Source of the DNA: Sandaracinaceae bacterium
GTDB taxonomy: Bacteria > Myxococcota_A > Polyangia > Polyangiales > Houyiibacteriaceae
Length of the DNA stretch: 64,000 nucleotides
Reading direction: 5' to 3'
Assembly (NCBI GenBank): GCA_020633075.1
Contig: JACKEI010000001.1
Coordinates: 2,046,001 to 2,110,000 of the forward strand
The notes under the pieces are model-generated. The model saw only the letters and a program-made list of their open reading frames with translations, made no database searches and was not told the DNA's origin. Within the stretch, counting starts at the first letter, position 1; each line of letters starts with the position of its first letter. The position numbers were made by a program, and so were the translations under genes. This document shows, piece after piece, positions 35,872-44,335 of this stretch.

Positions 35872-36807
35872 ATGAGCGTCGCCCGCCCACCTACCCGGGA
35901 AGCCCTCCGTTCCGCGCTTCATCGCTGCATCACGGGCGAAGGCGGTGCTCCCCTGCGTGCGCGTCACGACGGAACCCTGCTGGGCGAGGCGTTCTTCGGG
36001 GCGCCGCTGGCGGGGCCGCCGGGGCGGCTACACGGCGGCCTGCATGCCTACGCGCGCGTGGTGTCCGTGCTGCGCGCCCTGCGCGGGGAGGAAGCTCTCG
36101 CGGAGGCCTTTCCGCTCCGCTGCAGCCTCCGCCTGGAGCGGCCCCTGCTGCTCGAGACGGCGCTCCACTTCGAAGGCACGTACCGCGAGGACGCACACGG
36201 CTTCGCGCTGACCACCCGCTTCATGGACACCCCCAAGCTGGACGCGCACGCCGAGAGCGCGGGGCCCCTCGGGCCGGATGCGGTGGCCCCGTTTCGGGAG
36301 CTGGTGGAGCGCACCGCCCACGAGCCCTCGCGCACCCTCATGATCCGAGACTCGTTCCCGGTCATGGCCTACACCAGCGGCTGCATCATGACGGTGGACG
36401 AGGCCTTCTTGGCGCTCCCCCGCAACGAGCTGGCCGCCACCGTGCGCGTGGACGGCGGCCTCGACGCGGCGTTCACGTGCGTCGCGCTCGACTGGATCGG
36501 CGCCATCGGCATGGGCGTGCGCTGGCAGGCACGGCTGTACACCACGCACCTCAGCCTGCACCTCGCGGTGGACCGTATCCCGCACGAGGAGCGGCTCTTG
36601 GTCGTGGTCGACTGCACCCGCCCCGAGGTGGACCCCGAGCAGCCCCTCGACCCCGTGGTGCTCCACGGCGAGCCCGTGCGGGCGACCTCGCTGCCGGTCG
36701 CGCTCCTGTCCGGCGACCTCCAGCGCGCCTACGCCACGGGGCGCGTCACCCTGCTCCCCCTCGCGGGCCAGACCGAGCGGCTGGGCGCCCCCCTACCCGC
36801 GCGCTAG
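35872..36807 (+). CDS. Hotdog-fold thioesterase-like protein
   Basis: This 311-residue protein has the pattern AGPPGRLHGGLHAYARVVSVLRAL near residues 49-72, which resembles the LHGG loop of PaaI-type hotdog thioesterases. A second module contains FEGTYREDAHGFALTTRFMD and VRWQARLYTTHLSLHLAVD. It is long enough for a double hotdog. There is no signal peptide. It is divergent from purH and convergent with tgt. A TACCAC-type box lies 5 bases before the ATG. An acyl-CoA or acyl-carrier substrate is possible but unproven. Confidence 0.6.
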   Translation: MSVARPPTREALRSALHRCITGEGGAPLRARHDGTLLGEAFFGAPLAGPPGRLHGGLHAYARVVSVLRALRGEEALAEAFPLRCSLRLERPLLLETALHFEGTYREDAHGFALTTRFMDTPKLDAHAESAGPLGPDAVAPFRELVERTAHEPSRTLMIRDSFPVMAYTSGCIMTVDEAFLALPRNELAATVRVDGGLDAAFTCVALDWIGAIGMGVRWQARLYTTHLSLHLAVDRIPHEERLLVVVDCTRPEVDPEQPLDPVVLHGEPVRATSLPVALLSGDLQRAYATGRVTLLPLAGQTERLGAPLPAR

Positions 36808-36844
36808 CCCGAAGACCGCCCGAAGACCGCCCGAGGGCCCTGCT

Positions 36845-38005
36845 CTAAGCCCCGGCTCGCGCGCCGTCGATCTCGTCGCCCTCGCGCATCTTGGCCGTCG
36901 TCGCGGCGGCCCAGCTGGCGTAGCGAGCCTCCTCGATGGCGCTGCGAGCGCCCTGCATGAGCTCGCCGTAGAAGTGGAGGTTGTGGTGCGTCAGCAGCCG
37001 CGGCAGCAGCATCTCGTTCGCCTTGTAGAGGTGACGCAGGTAGCCGCGCGAGAAGGTCGCGCAGACGCTGCACCCGCAGTCCGGGTCCAGCGCCGCGTCG
37101 TCGTCCGTGTGGCGCGACTGCTTGATGTTCACCCGACCGTGCCACGTCAGGGCCTGGCCGTTGCGGGCGTTGCGTGTCGGCAGCACGCAGTCGAAGAGGT
37201 CCACCCCGGAGCCGACCGCCTGGATCAAGTCGTACGGAGTGCCGACACCCATGAGGTAGCGCGGGCGGTCGGCTGGCATGGTGGGCGCCAGCTGCTCGAG
37301 CAGCGCGTACATGGTCTCGATCGGCTCTCCGACGGAGAAGCCCCCCATGGCGAAGCCGTCGAACGGAAGCGCGGCGATGTCCTCGAGGTGACTGCGCCGG
37401 AGGTCTTCGTGCACGCCCCCTTGCACGATCCCGAAGCGCGCCTGCCCCTCCGCCGCCGGCGCGGCCAAGCAGCGCGCCGCCCAGTCGGTGGTCAGGCGCA
37501 TGGCCTGCTCGATCTCGCGGCGCTCGGCCGCCCCCGGCGGGCACACGTCGAGCACCATCGCGACGTCCGAGCGCAGGAGCCGCTGGACCCGCATGGACTC
37601 CTCGGGCGTCAGGCGCTTGAGGTCCCCGGTGAGGTGGGAACGGAAGGTGACCCCGTCGTCGTCGATCTTGCGCCGGGCGGCCAGCGAGAAGACCTGGAAG
37701 CCGCCGCTGTCGGTGAGCATCGCGTGCGGCCAGCCCATGAAGCGCTGCGTGCCGCCGAAGCGGTCGATCAGCTCCGGACCCGGCCGCAGCCAGAGGTGGT
37801 AGGTGTTCGCCAGGATGATGCGGGCGCCGGTGGCCTCCACCTCGCTGGGCGTGAGGCCCTTCACGCTCGCCTGCGTCCCGACGGGCATGAAGACGGGCGT
37901 CTCCACCACGGCGCGCGGGGTCCGAAAGCGCGCGCGGCGCGCCGGTCCGTCCGTGGCCAGCACGTCGAACGAGAAGCCTTCCGTGGGCAGCGCGTGTGCG
38001 CTCAT
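36845..38005 (-). CDS. tgt: tRNA-guanine transglycosylase
   Basis: This 386-residue enzyme swaps guanine 34 of GUN tRNAs for the queuine precursor preQ1. Motifs are LTDSGGFQVFSLA, DVAMVLDVCPP, GGFSVGEP and the nucleophile region FDCVLPTRNARNGQAL. The zinc site is CGCSVCATFSRGYLRHL with a later His. The start overlaps the queA stop by 4 bases. It is the last gene of the minus-strand run from the zinc-ribbon protein. It forms the queuosine pair with queA. Confidence 0.96.
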   Translation of the reverse strand: MSAHALPTEGFSFDVLATDGPARRARFRTPRAVVETPVFMPVGTQASVKGLTPSEVEATGARIILANTYHLWLRPGPELIDRFGGTQRFMGWPHAMLTDSGGFQVFSLAARRKIDDDGVTFRSHLTGDLKRLTPEESMRVQRLLRSDVAMVLDVCPPGAAERREIEQAMRLTTDWAARCLAAPAAEGQARFGIVQGGVHEDLRRSHLEDIAALPFDGFAMGGFSVGEPIETMYALLEQLAPTMPADRPRYLMGVGTPYDLIQAVGSGVDLFDCVLPTRNARNGQALTWHGRVNIKQSRHTDDDAALDPDCGCSVCATFSRGYLRHLYKANEMLLPRLLTHHNLHFYGELMQGARSAIEEARYASWAAATTAKMREGDEIDGARAGA

Positions 38006-39099
38006 GATCGCGGCCTCTCGAGGAGCATGGCGTCTCCATAGCTGAAGAAGCGATAGCGAGCCCGGATGGCCTCCGCGTAGGCGGCGCGGAGCGCGTCCTC
38101 GCCAGCGAAGGCCATCACCAACGCCAAGAGGGTGCTGCGCGGCAGGTGGAAGTTGGTCACCAGCCGGTCCACCACCCGGAAGGCGTAGGGGGGCCGGATG
38201 AACAGCGCCGTCTCGCCGTCGCCGGCCGCCACGACCTCGCCCTCGGGCGCCACCAGCGCGGCGGCCTCCAGGGTGCGCATGACCGTCGTCCCCACCGCGA
38301 CCACCGGGCGGCCGTCGGCGCGCGCCTGACGCAGCGCTCGCGCTGTCTCCACGGGGACCGAGTAGCGCTCGCGGTGCATGACGTGCTCGTCCAGCGTCGC
38401 GGCTTTGACCGGGCGAAAGGTGCCGGGCCCGACATGCAGGGTCACGTACGCGAACTCGTGGCCGGCCGCGCTCAGCGCATCGCGCAGCTCACGGGTGAAG
38501 TGCAGCCCCGCGGTCGGCGCCGCCACGGCGCCCGGTGTCCGCGCGAAGACCGTCTGGTAGCGCTCGGCGTCGGCGGCCTCGGGCGCGCGCTCGATGTACG
38601 GCGGCAGCGGCAGCTCACCCACGGCGTCCAGCGCGGCCAGCACGGAGTCGTGTCGCAGCGGCTGCAAGGCCACGCGCAGCTGCCCCTCGTCCAGGCGCTC
38701 CAGCACGCGAGCGCTCAGCGCCTCACCGAAGTGGAGCTCCTGCCCCGGCCGCAGCGGCTTGTTGGCGCGCCCGAGCGCGAGCCAGACCTCCTCGGCCCCG
38801 CCCCCTCCGCGCGACCTCGGCTCAGCGACCGACGGGGCCTCGTCGGGCGCGGGCTCCAGCAACAGCAGCTCGGCCTTCCCGCCGCTCGCGCGGACACCAC
38901 GCAGGCGGGCGGGGATGACGCGGGCGTCGTTCCAGACGATGAGCGCGGGCGGAACGAGGGACGGCAGATCGCGCACGCTGCGGTGCCTGTCTTCACCGTG
39001 CAGCGCAGGCACCAAGAGCCGCGCCGCGTCACGCACCGGCGTCGGGTGCTGCGCGATGAGCTCCTCGGGGAGCTCGTAGTCGAGGTCATCGGTCCGCAT
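38002..39099 (-). CDS. queA: S-adenosylmethionine:tRNA ribosyltransferase-isomerase
   Basis: This 365-residue enzyme adds a cyclopentenyl-type group from S-adenosylmethionine to preQ1 in tRNA. It begins MRTDDLDYELPEELIAQHPT and contains PPYIERAPEAADAERYQTVFA, VAAPTAGLHFT and YVTLHVGPGTFRPV, all typical of QueA. It follows the propeller gene after 26 bases and overlaps tgt by 4. The length matches the family. Confidence 0.96.
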   Translation of the reverse strand: MRTDDLDYELPEELIAQHPTPVRDAARLLVPALHGEDRHRSVRDLPSLVPPALIVWNDARVIPARLRGVRASGGKAELLLLEPAPDEAPSVAEPRSRGGGGAEEVWLALGRANKPLRPGQELHFGEALSARVLERLDEGQLRVALQPLRHDSVLAALDAVGELPLPPYIERAPEAADAERYQTVFARTPGAVAAPTAGLHFTRELRDALSAAGHEFAYVTLHVGPGTFRPVKAATLDEHVMHRERYSVPVETARALRQARADGRPVVAVGTTVMRTLEAAALVAPEGEVVAAGDGETALFIRPPYAFRVVDRLVTNFHLPRSTLLALVMAFAGEDALRAAYAEAIRARYRFFSYGDAMLLERPRS

Positions 39100-39125
39100 G
39101 GCGCCTACCTAGCAGCGTGAGTCGC

Positions 39126-40307
39126 TCAGCGCAGCGCGGCGAGCGAGCCGCCACGGAGACCGACGTAGATGGTCCCATCCACGCCGATGACGGGCGCCGC
39201 GTTGGCTCCGCCGCCCGTGACCCGCGTACGCCAGCGTTCCTCGCCCGCGCTGTCGATCGCCAGCAGCACGCCGTCCTGCGTCAGCGCCAGGCTCGTGCCA
39301 CCGAGATCCACCACCACGAAGCGCGCGAGGTCGAGCGACACGTGAAAGAGCTCCACCCCCGACGCGTTCAACGCCAACACCCCGGAGCCCAAGATGGCGG
39401 CGCGCACGCTCCCGTCCGAGGCGATGGCGAGGCCGCCGTGAGTGACCGGGCCCGCCCCTGGGGCACGCACACGGACGCGCACGCCCCGGCTGGCTTCGTA
39501 GGCGACGAGCTCGTGCCGAGTCAGCATCCAGACCGTGCCGTCCAGAGCCACCGCGGGCCCCGCGACCGGCGGGTTGCCGAGCGGCTCGCGGCGCCCGATG
39601 GCTCCCGCTTCGTCCAGGAAGATCAGCTCGTCTGTCGTGGCGACGACGAGCAAGCCGGCCGGGGTTCGCGCGATGGGGGAGTGCGCTCGCGACGCCACCG
39701 GGAGCGAGAAGAGCTCGCGCCCTTGCGCGTCCAGGCGCAGCACCCGCGCGCCCGCGCTGACCACCACCGAGCCGTCCTCGAGCACGAGGGGGGCGTGGGG
39801 CGAGAGACCCGCCACGGGCACCCGCACAGCGTCCGAGAGCGCCGCGCCGAGGAACAGCAGGCCGTCGGTCTCGGCGATCACGTATCCGCCGCCGGGCGTC
39901 AGCGAGACGCCGGCTCCGCCACGCAGGGACACGCTCCCGGGCTCGAGCGTCCCCGCGGCGCTCAGGTACGCGACGGTGTCCGAGGTGGCGACGAGCACGG
40001 CGTTGTTGGTGAGCGCGACGGGGCTGGCGGCGGCGTCGGCGCCGACGCGCGTGGTGTAGACCGGACTCGGCTCGCGGGCGGCGAGCCGCACCAAGCTGCG
40101 GTTGTCGCGCGCAGGGCGCCCTCCTTCGGTGATGCTCGGGTGGCTGCGCGCCACGCCGAAGGGGAGCTCCTGATAGACGCCGATGGTCACCGGACGCGCG
40201 CGCACGGCCTGCTGGCCGCCGACGACGCAGGCAGCCAGTGAGGTCGCGACCATGAGGAGACGCGCGCGCCGACGAGCGGCGCTCAGCCGTCCGCCTCGCT
40301 CAGCCAC
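39126..40307 (-). CDS. PQQ-like beta-propeller protein
   Basis: This 393-residue protein starts at GTG 40307, overlapping the kinase stop by 8 bases. The N-terminus is basic with a short hydrophobic segment (RLLMVATSLAACVVGGQQAV), perhaps a lipoprotein signal. The rest is a run of blades with the pattern AS(D/E)G(S/T)(V/L)... ending LDxxGxEL(F/W), such as LRLDAQGRELFSLPVASRAH and VIGVDGTIYVGLRGG. It resembles outer-membrane assembly or sensor propellers. Its coupling to the kinase suggests a common envelope signalling role. Confidence 0.8.
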   Translation of the reverse strand: MAERGGRLSAARRRARLLMVATSLAACVVGGQQAVRARPVTIGVYQELPFGVARSHPSITEGGRPARDNRSLVRLAAREPSPVYTTRVGADAAASPVALTNNAVLVATSDTVAYLSAAGTLEPGSVSLRGGAGVSLTPGGGYVIAETDGLLFLGAALSDAVRVPVAGLSPHAPLVLEDGSVVVSAGARVLRLDAQGRELFSLPVASRAHSPIARTPAGLLVVATTDELIFLDEAGAIGRREPLGNPPVAGPAVALDGTVWMLTRHELVAYEASRGVRVRVRAPGAGPVTHGGLAIASDGSVRAAILGSGVLALNASGVELFHVSLDLARFVVVDLGGTSLALTQDGVLLAIDSAGEERWRTRVTGGGANAAPVIGVDGTIYVGLRGGSLAALR

Positions 40308-42300
40308 CGTCCACCCCCGCGAAGACCTCGAGCACGTACAGCTCGAGGGGGTTGGCGCCGGCCGTCTCCGCCGAGTTCATGTCCACCGACACCTCGAAGC
40401 AGGTCTGCCCGGCGAGCACGCGCAGGTCCTTCACGCTCTCCCCCTCGCCCACCCCCTCCGCGTCCACCTTGGTGCTGGACTCCTCTGCCCGCTGCACCAC
40501 CCGCAGCACCAGATCGAGCCCCGGGACCCCGCTCACGCGAGCGCCCACGCGATCCGCGGACCCGTCGACGCAGTAGAGGTCCACGTCGTTGCGCCACCCG
40601 ATGCGCCCGCGCACCACGCCCATCAGCGGAACGCTGCCTGCGGTCTCGAGGGCGTCGTTGGGCTCGCGCTCTTCGTCGAGATCGAGGGTGCGCACGCGCC
40701 ACACGATGCTGTAGGCGTCGCTCACGTTCTCCACCGGCCGCGCCCCCGGCCGCACACGCTGACGGACACGCACGAGGTAGTCGTCATCCTGCACCGCGAA
40801 CGCGAGGATGGACTCGCCCTCCCCCACCCCTCCGGCATCGACCTCGATCGCGGGCACGGCGCTTCCCACGCGCACCAACGCCACCACCATGTCCACGTTG
40901 GGCACGCCGGACACGACGATGTCCAGGTGCTGCCGCCCCGCCCCGCGCCGCGCGAGGCGGTAGAAGTCCACGTCCCCCTCGGTCTCCGACACGCGTCGCC
41001 CGAGGTGCGCTGCGACCACCACATCGCGGTCCAGCCGGGAGGCCTCTGTGGGCTGGCCGTTGGGCTCGGTCTCCTCGGTGGGTGGGGTCAGGCTGGCCAG
41101 GTAGCGCCGCCCATACACCACGCCGAGGGCGATCAACGCGGTCAGGAGGAGCGCCCCGAGCGCGTAGGCGGCGGCACCGCGGCGCTGGATGCGCGTCTCG
41201 AAGCCCTCCACGTCACCGCGTGTGGCGAGCTGTGCGACCCTCCGTCGGGACGACGAGCTCAGGTCCAGGCTCTGCAGCGCCAGGCTCGGGTCGGTCATGT
41301 CGTAGCCGGCAGCGCCGAGGTACTCGACGAGCGCAGCGCGCAGCGCGTCGGCATCCGGATAGCGGTCACGCGCCTCCTTCTCCATGGCGCGCGCGATGAT
41401 CACGTCGGCCTCGGGAGGGAGCTCGGGCAGCTTGTGGGAGGGCGGCGTCAGCGCCTCGGTGAGGTGCTTGGTGAGCACCCCCATCGGCGTGCTGGCGACG
41501 AAGGGCGGAGCGCCCGTGATCGCCTTGTACATCATGGCGCCGATGGCGTAGATGTCCCCGCGGGCGTCGACGTCCTCCCCGCGGATCTGCTCGGGGGACA
41601 TGTAGTAGGGCGTACCGACGATGGCGCCCGCGCGCGTGACCGTGTTTCCGGCCTGCGTGTCGCGCAGCTTGGCGAGGCCGAAGTCCAGCACCTTGGCGGT
41701 CTCCCCCTGCTCGGGCCGCTCCACGATCATGACGTTCTCGGGCTTGATGTCGCGGTGCACGATGCCGAGGCGGTGTGCCTCGGCGACGGAGGCGCAGACC
41801 TGCGCGGTGAGTCGCGCCACGCGGGCGAAGTCGAGCGGCCCGGCCTCGCGGATGAGCTGACCGAAGTCGCGCCCGTCGACGTACTCCATCACCAGGTACA
41901 TCAGCCCCTGGCTGGAGCCGAAGTCGAACACCTGGACGGTGTTCGGGTGACTGAGCTTGGACGCGGCCTCGGCCTCCCGTCGGAAGCGCTTGATCGTGTC
42001 ACGGTCGCGGGCGAGCTCGCCGTGCAGGAGCTTCATCGCCATGACCTTGCCGATGTGGACGTGCTCCACGCGGTAGACCACGCCCATCCCACCACGCCCC
42101 AGGAACTGCAGGATGCGGTAGCGGTCGGCGATGACGCGGCCCACCAAGGGGTCGGCCATGACCTCGTGGCCCAGGGCCTGGCTCTCGCTCGCCAGCTCGT
42201 GCCCACAAGCCCCGCAGAAGCGCGCCTCCATCGAGTTGGGGCGGCCGCAGTCCGTACACGGTCGCTGCTCGAGTGTCTTCGCGGTGGCTTTGGGGTCCAT
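40300..42300 (-). CDS. Eukaryote-type Ser/Thr protein kinase with zinc ribbon and extracellular repeats
   Basis: The 666-residue protein starts at ATG 42300; an upstream TTG at 42309 is possible. A zinc ribbon holds cysteines 15, 18, 29 and 32 (CTDCG...FCGACG). The kinase domain follows: GRGGMGVVYR, invariant Lys90, catalytic HRDIKPEN (Asp184), DFG (Asp206) and GTPYYMSPEQ. A membrane helix lies at about residues 376-397. The outer part has two EPN...DVDFY modules like bacterial pre-peptidase (PPC) domains. It therefore looks like a transmembrane receptor kinase. It lies directly after the zinc-ribbon gene and overlaps the propeller gene by 8 bases. Confidence 0.9.
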   Translation of the reverse strand: MDPKATAKTLEQRPCTDCGRPNSMEARFCGACGHELASESQALGHEVMADPLVGRVIADRYRILQFLGRGGMGVVYRVEHVHIGKVMAMKLLHGELARDRDTIKRFRREAEAASKLSHPNTVQVFDFGSSQGLMYLVMEYVDGRDFGQLIREAGPLDFARVARLTAQVCASVAEAHRLGIVHRDIKPENVMIVERPEQGETAKVLDFGLAKLRDTQAGNTVTRAGAIVGTPYYMSPEQIRGEDVDARGDIYAIGAMMYKAITGAPPFVASTPMGVLTKHLTEALTPPSHKLPELPPEADVIIARAMEKEARDRYPDADALRAALVEYLGAAGYDMTDPSLALQSLDLSSSSRRRVAQLATRGDVEGFETRIQRRGAAAYALGALLLTALIALGVVYGRRYLASLTPPTEETEPNGQPTEASRLDRDVVVAAHLGRRVSETEGDVDFYRLARRGAGRQHLDIVVSGVPNVDMVVALVRVGSAVPAIEVDAGGVGEGESILAFAVQDDDYLVRVRQRVRPGARPVENVSDAYSIVWRVRTLDLDEEREPNDALETAGSVPLMGVVRGRIGWRNDVDLYCVDGSADRVGARVSGVPGLDLVLRVVQRAEESSTKVDAEGVGEGESVKDLRVLAGQTCFEVSVDMNSAETAGANPLELYVLEVFAGVDGG

Positions 42301-42309
42301 GAGCTTCAA

Positions 42310-44151
42310 TCAACGCACCGGCAGCACGAAGCGCGCGTCCACCCGGGGCACCGTCATGGTGGCGCCACCCGAGCGTGGCTGGAAGTCCTGCTCCCCGGCG
42401 ACCTCGCCGATCACACGCACCCAGGTCCCCGCGGTCGCGTCGGTCGCGGCCGGATAGGTCACCCAGAGCGCGCAGCGCTGTCCGCCACCGCAGTCGCGCA
42501 CCATCATCTGGAGCACGCTGCGCCCCTCGTGGACGTCCACGTGGTACACGCGCCCCTCGAGCGCGATGCTCTGCCCTCGGTAGATGACGGGGTTCTGCGC
42601 GATGCGCGCGTAGGTGAGGCTCTGGTCCACGGGGTAGCGCGCGGCCTCCGCGGCGAGGTCCGCGACGCGCCGCACCACGATCTCGCGCTGACGGGGGGCG
42701 AAGCCAGCCTGGCGGGCCATGAGCAGGAAGCGGTGCTCGCGGACCTCCGTGAGCGGGACCCGCTCGAGAAAGCGCCCTTCCCGCAACGTCAGCGCACGCC
42801 CATCGAGGGTCACGGTCGCGCTCGGGTCCGCGCTGCCGGCCACCTCCACGCTAGCCTGGTCCGTGATCAGCTCGTCTCCCGGACGGTCCAGCCCCAGCGC
42901 GGCATACGGCACGCGCGTCGTGATGCGACCGGACTCCGTCGCGCCACCGGGGGTGCTGACGTCGTAGCGAACGATGCGCTCCACGCCCTGGTCCTCGGCC
43001 GAGGCGACCACGGGGTAGTCGTGCTGGCCGCGCCCGCTGGCGTCCAGGGTGACGGGCCGCCCGTCGAGCAGAACGGTGGAGCCCGGCTGGGCTTCCACCC
43101 TGTAGCGCAGCACCGGGGGGCGCTGCTCCAGCGCGCTCAAGTCGGCCTGAATGCGGTAGGCGACCAGCAACGTGAGCGGGAGCTCCTCGGTAGAGCCGTC
43201 GGGTGCCACGAGCACGACGCTCAGCTCGTTGGGGCCGAGATGCAGGGTGTCGGACGCGAGCGGAAGGGTCGCGCGGCCGGCTTCGATGGGCACCTCACGG
43301 CCCGCGAGGCGCACCCGCGAGCCCGCTTCAGCCTCGGCGACCTCGAGCTGCAGGACCTCCCCCGCGTCGGTCTGAGCGACCACAGCGCTCACTTCAGGGC
43401 CACCTCCCAACAAGGCGACGCCGAGCGCGACGAGGCCACCCACGACGAGCAGCACCGCAAACACCGCGGCGATGATCACGGGCGCCTTGCTCTTGGGCAG
43501 CGCCGGGAGGTCGTCGCTGGATTCTGGCACCGGGATGGCCAGCATTCCGTAGTTGGCCGAGGCGCGGGCGCGGCCGGGGCGCTGTTCGTCGGCGACCGTC
43601 GGGGCGGCGCTGGGGGCACTGTCCCCCACCATGGTGAGCCCCATGTCGTTGCGCGACTTGCGGCGCGTCCGTGCCGTCAGGGGAGAGGAGTCGCGCGTGC
43701 CGTCGTCCGCCCCGGCCTCCGCGGCTTGGGCCACGCGCGCTGCCTCGGCGACCGCCGCAGCGGGCATGCCCAGCATGGTCCTCGCGGGCATCGCCTTCTT
43801 GGGTGACGCAGCGACCGGCGCGGCCGCCGGTGCAGCGGCAGCCGGCGCGGGCGCGCCGTGGTCGGGGAGAGGCATCACCGCCGGCAGGCCAAGCATGGTC
43901 CTCGCGGGCGCCGGCTTCTTGGGCGTCTGAACCGGCGCGGGCGCAGGAGCCTGGGCAGGCGGCAACATCTCGGCGGGCAGCCCGAGCATCGTGCGCTGAG
44001 GAACCCGCTGCGCCGGAGCCGCGGGCGCCACCGGGACCACGGCAGGGGCCGGGGGCGCCACCTGCGCCATGCTCTGCCCGCATTGCCCGCAAAATCGAAC
44101 GCCCTGGGCCTGGGGTGCGCCGCAGTGGGGGCAGGATTCCATCGCTGACAT
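42310..44151 (-). CDS. Zinc-ribbon membrane protein with three RTMLG(L/M)P motifs
   Basis: This 613-residue protein starts at ATG 44151. The zinc ribbon uses cysteines 7, 10, 21 and 24 (CPHCG...FCGQCG), as in the kinase next door. A Pro/Ala-rich linker carries three near-identical motifs RTMLG(L/M)P, with threonines at residues 54, 85 and 125. One membrane helix lies at about residues 224-248. The C-terminal part has Ig-like or beta-sandwich modules (SVEVAGSADPSATVTLDGRA) and an OB-like end (YRGQSIALEGRVYHVDV). The motifs could be kinase target sites. It is the first gene of the kinase operon. Confidence 0.78.
   Translation of the reverse strand: MSAMESCPHCGAPQAQGVRFCGQCGQSMAQVAPPAPAVVPVAPAAPAQRVPQRTMLGLPAEMLPPAQAPAPAPVQTPKKPAPARTMLGLPAVMPLPDHGAPAPAAAAPAAAPVAASPKKAMPARTMLGMPAAAVAEAARVAQAAEAGADDGTRDSSPLTARTRRKSRNDMGLTMVGDSAPSAAPTVADEQRPGRARASANYGMLAIPVPESSDDLPALPKSKAPVIIAAVFAVLLVVGGLVALGVALLGGGPEVSAVVAQTDAGEVLQLEVAEAEAGSRVRLAGREVPIEAGRATLPLASDTLHLGPNELSVVLVAPDGSTEELPLTLLVAYRIQADLSALEQRPPVLRYRVEAQPGSTVLLDGRPVTLDASGRGQHDYPVVASAEDQGVERIVRYDVSTPGGATESGRITTRVPYAALGLDRPGDELITDQASVEVAGSADPSATVTLDGRALTLREGRFLERVPLTEVREHRFLLMARQAGFAPRQREIVVRRVADLAAEAARYPVDQSLTYARIAQNPVIYRGQSIALEGRVYHVDVHEGRSVLQMMVRDCGGGQRCALWVTYPAATDATAGTWVRVIGEVAGEQDFQPRSGGATMTVPRVDARFVLPVR
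43762..43995 (-). repeat. Three repeated RTMLG(L/M)P coding motifs
   Basis: The motifs lie at residues 53-59, 84-90 and 124-130 of the zinc-ribbon protein, in otherwise Pro/Ala-rich sequence. The DNA around them is also similar, with the shared part CGCACGATGCT(C/G)GGC on the coding strand or near it. They are short linear motifs, not domains. Confidence 0.7.
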
Positions 44152-44335
44152 AGACCTGACGAGCGTAGCCCCATTCCACCGCGAAGTCCCGCTTTCGCCC
44201 GGCGCCACGCGCAGCGTGCCCGTTCGAGCGTCACGGCGGTGTGGGATTATTTCACGGCTCTTTCGTTTTCGGACGAGGCGCTGTAAGCTCTCAGACCATA
44301 CCTCCGGCTGGCGATGGGGCCTGGTGGGGTCAAAC

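Noticed and set aside
40183..43806. A 1207-residue open frame on the plus strand across the kinase and zinc-ribbon genes
   Set aside because: It is antisense to genes with clear kinase and zinc-ribbon motifs and is rich in His/Arg/Ala, as expected of a shadow frame at this GC content.
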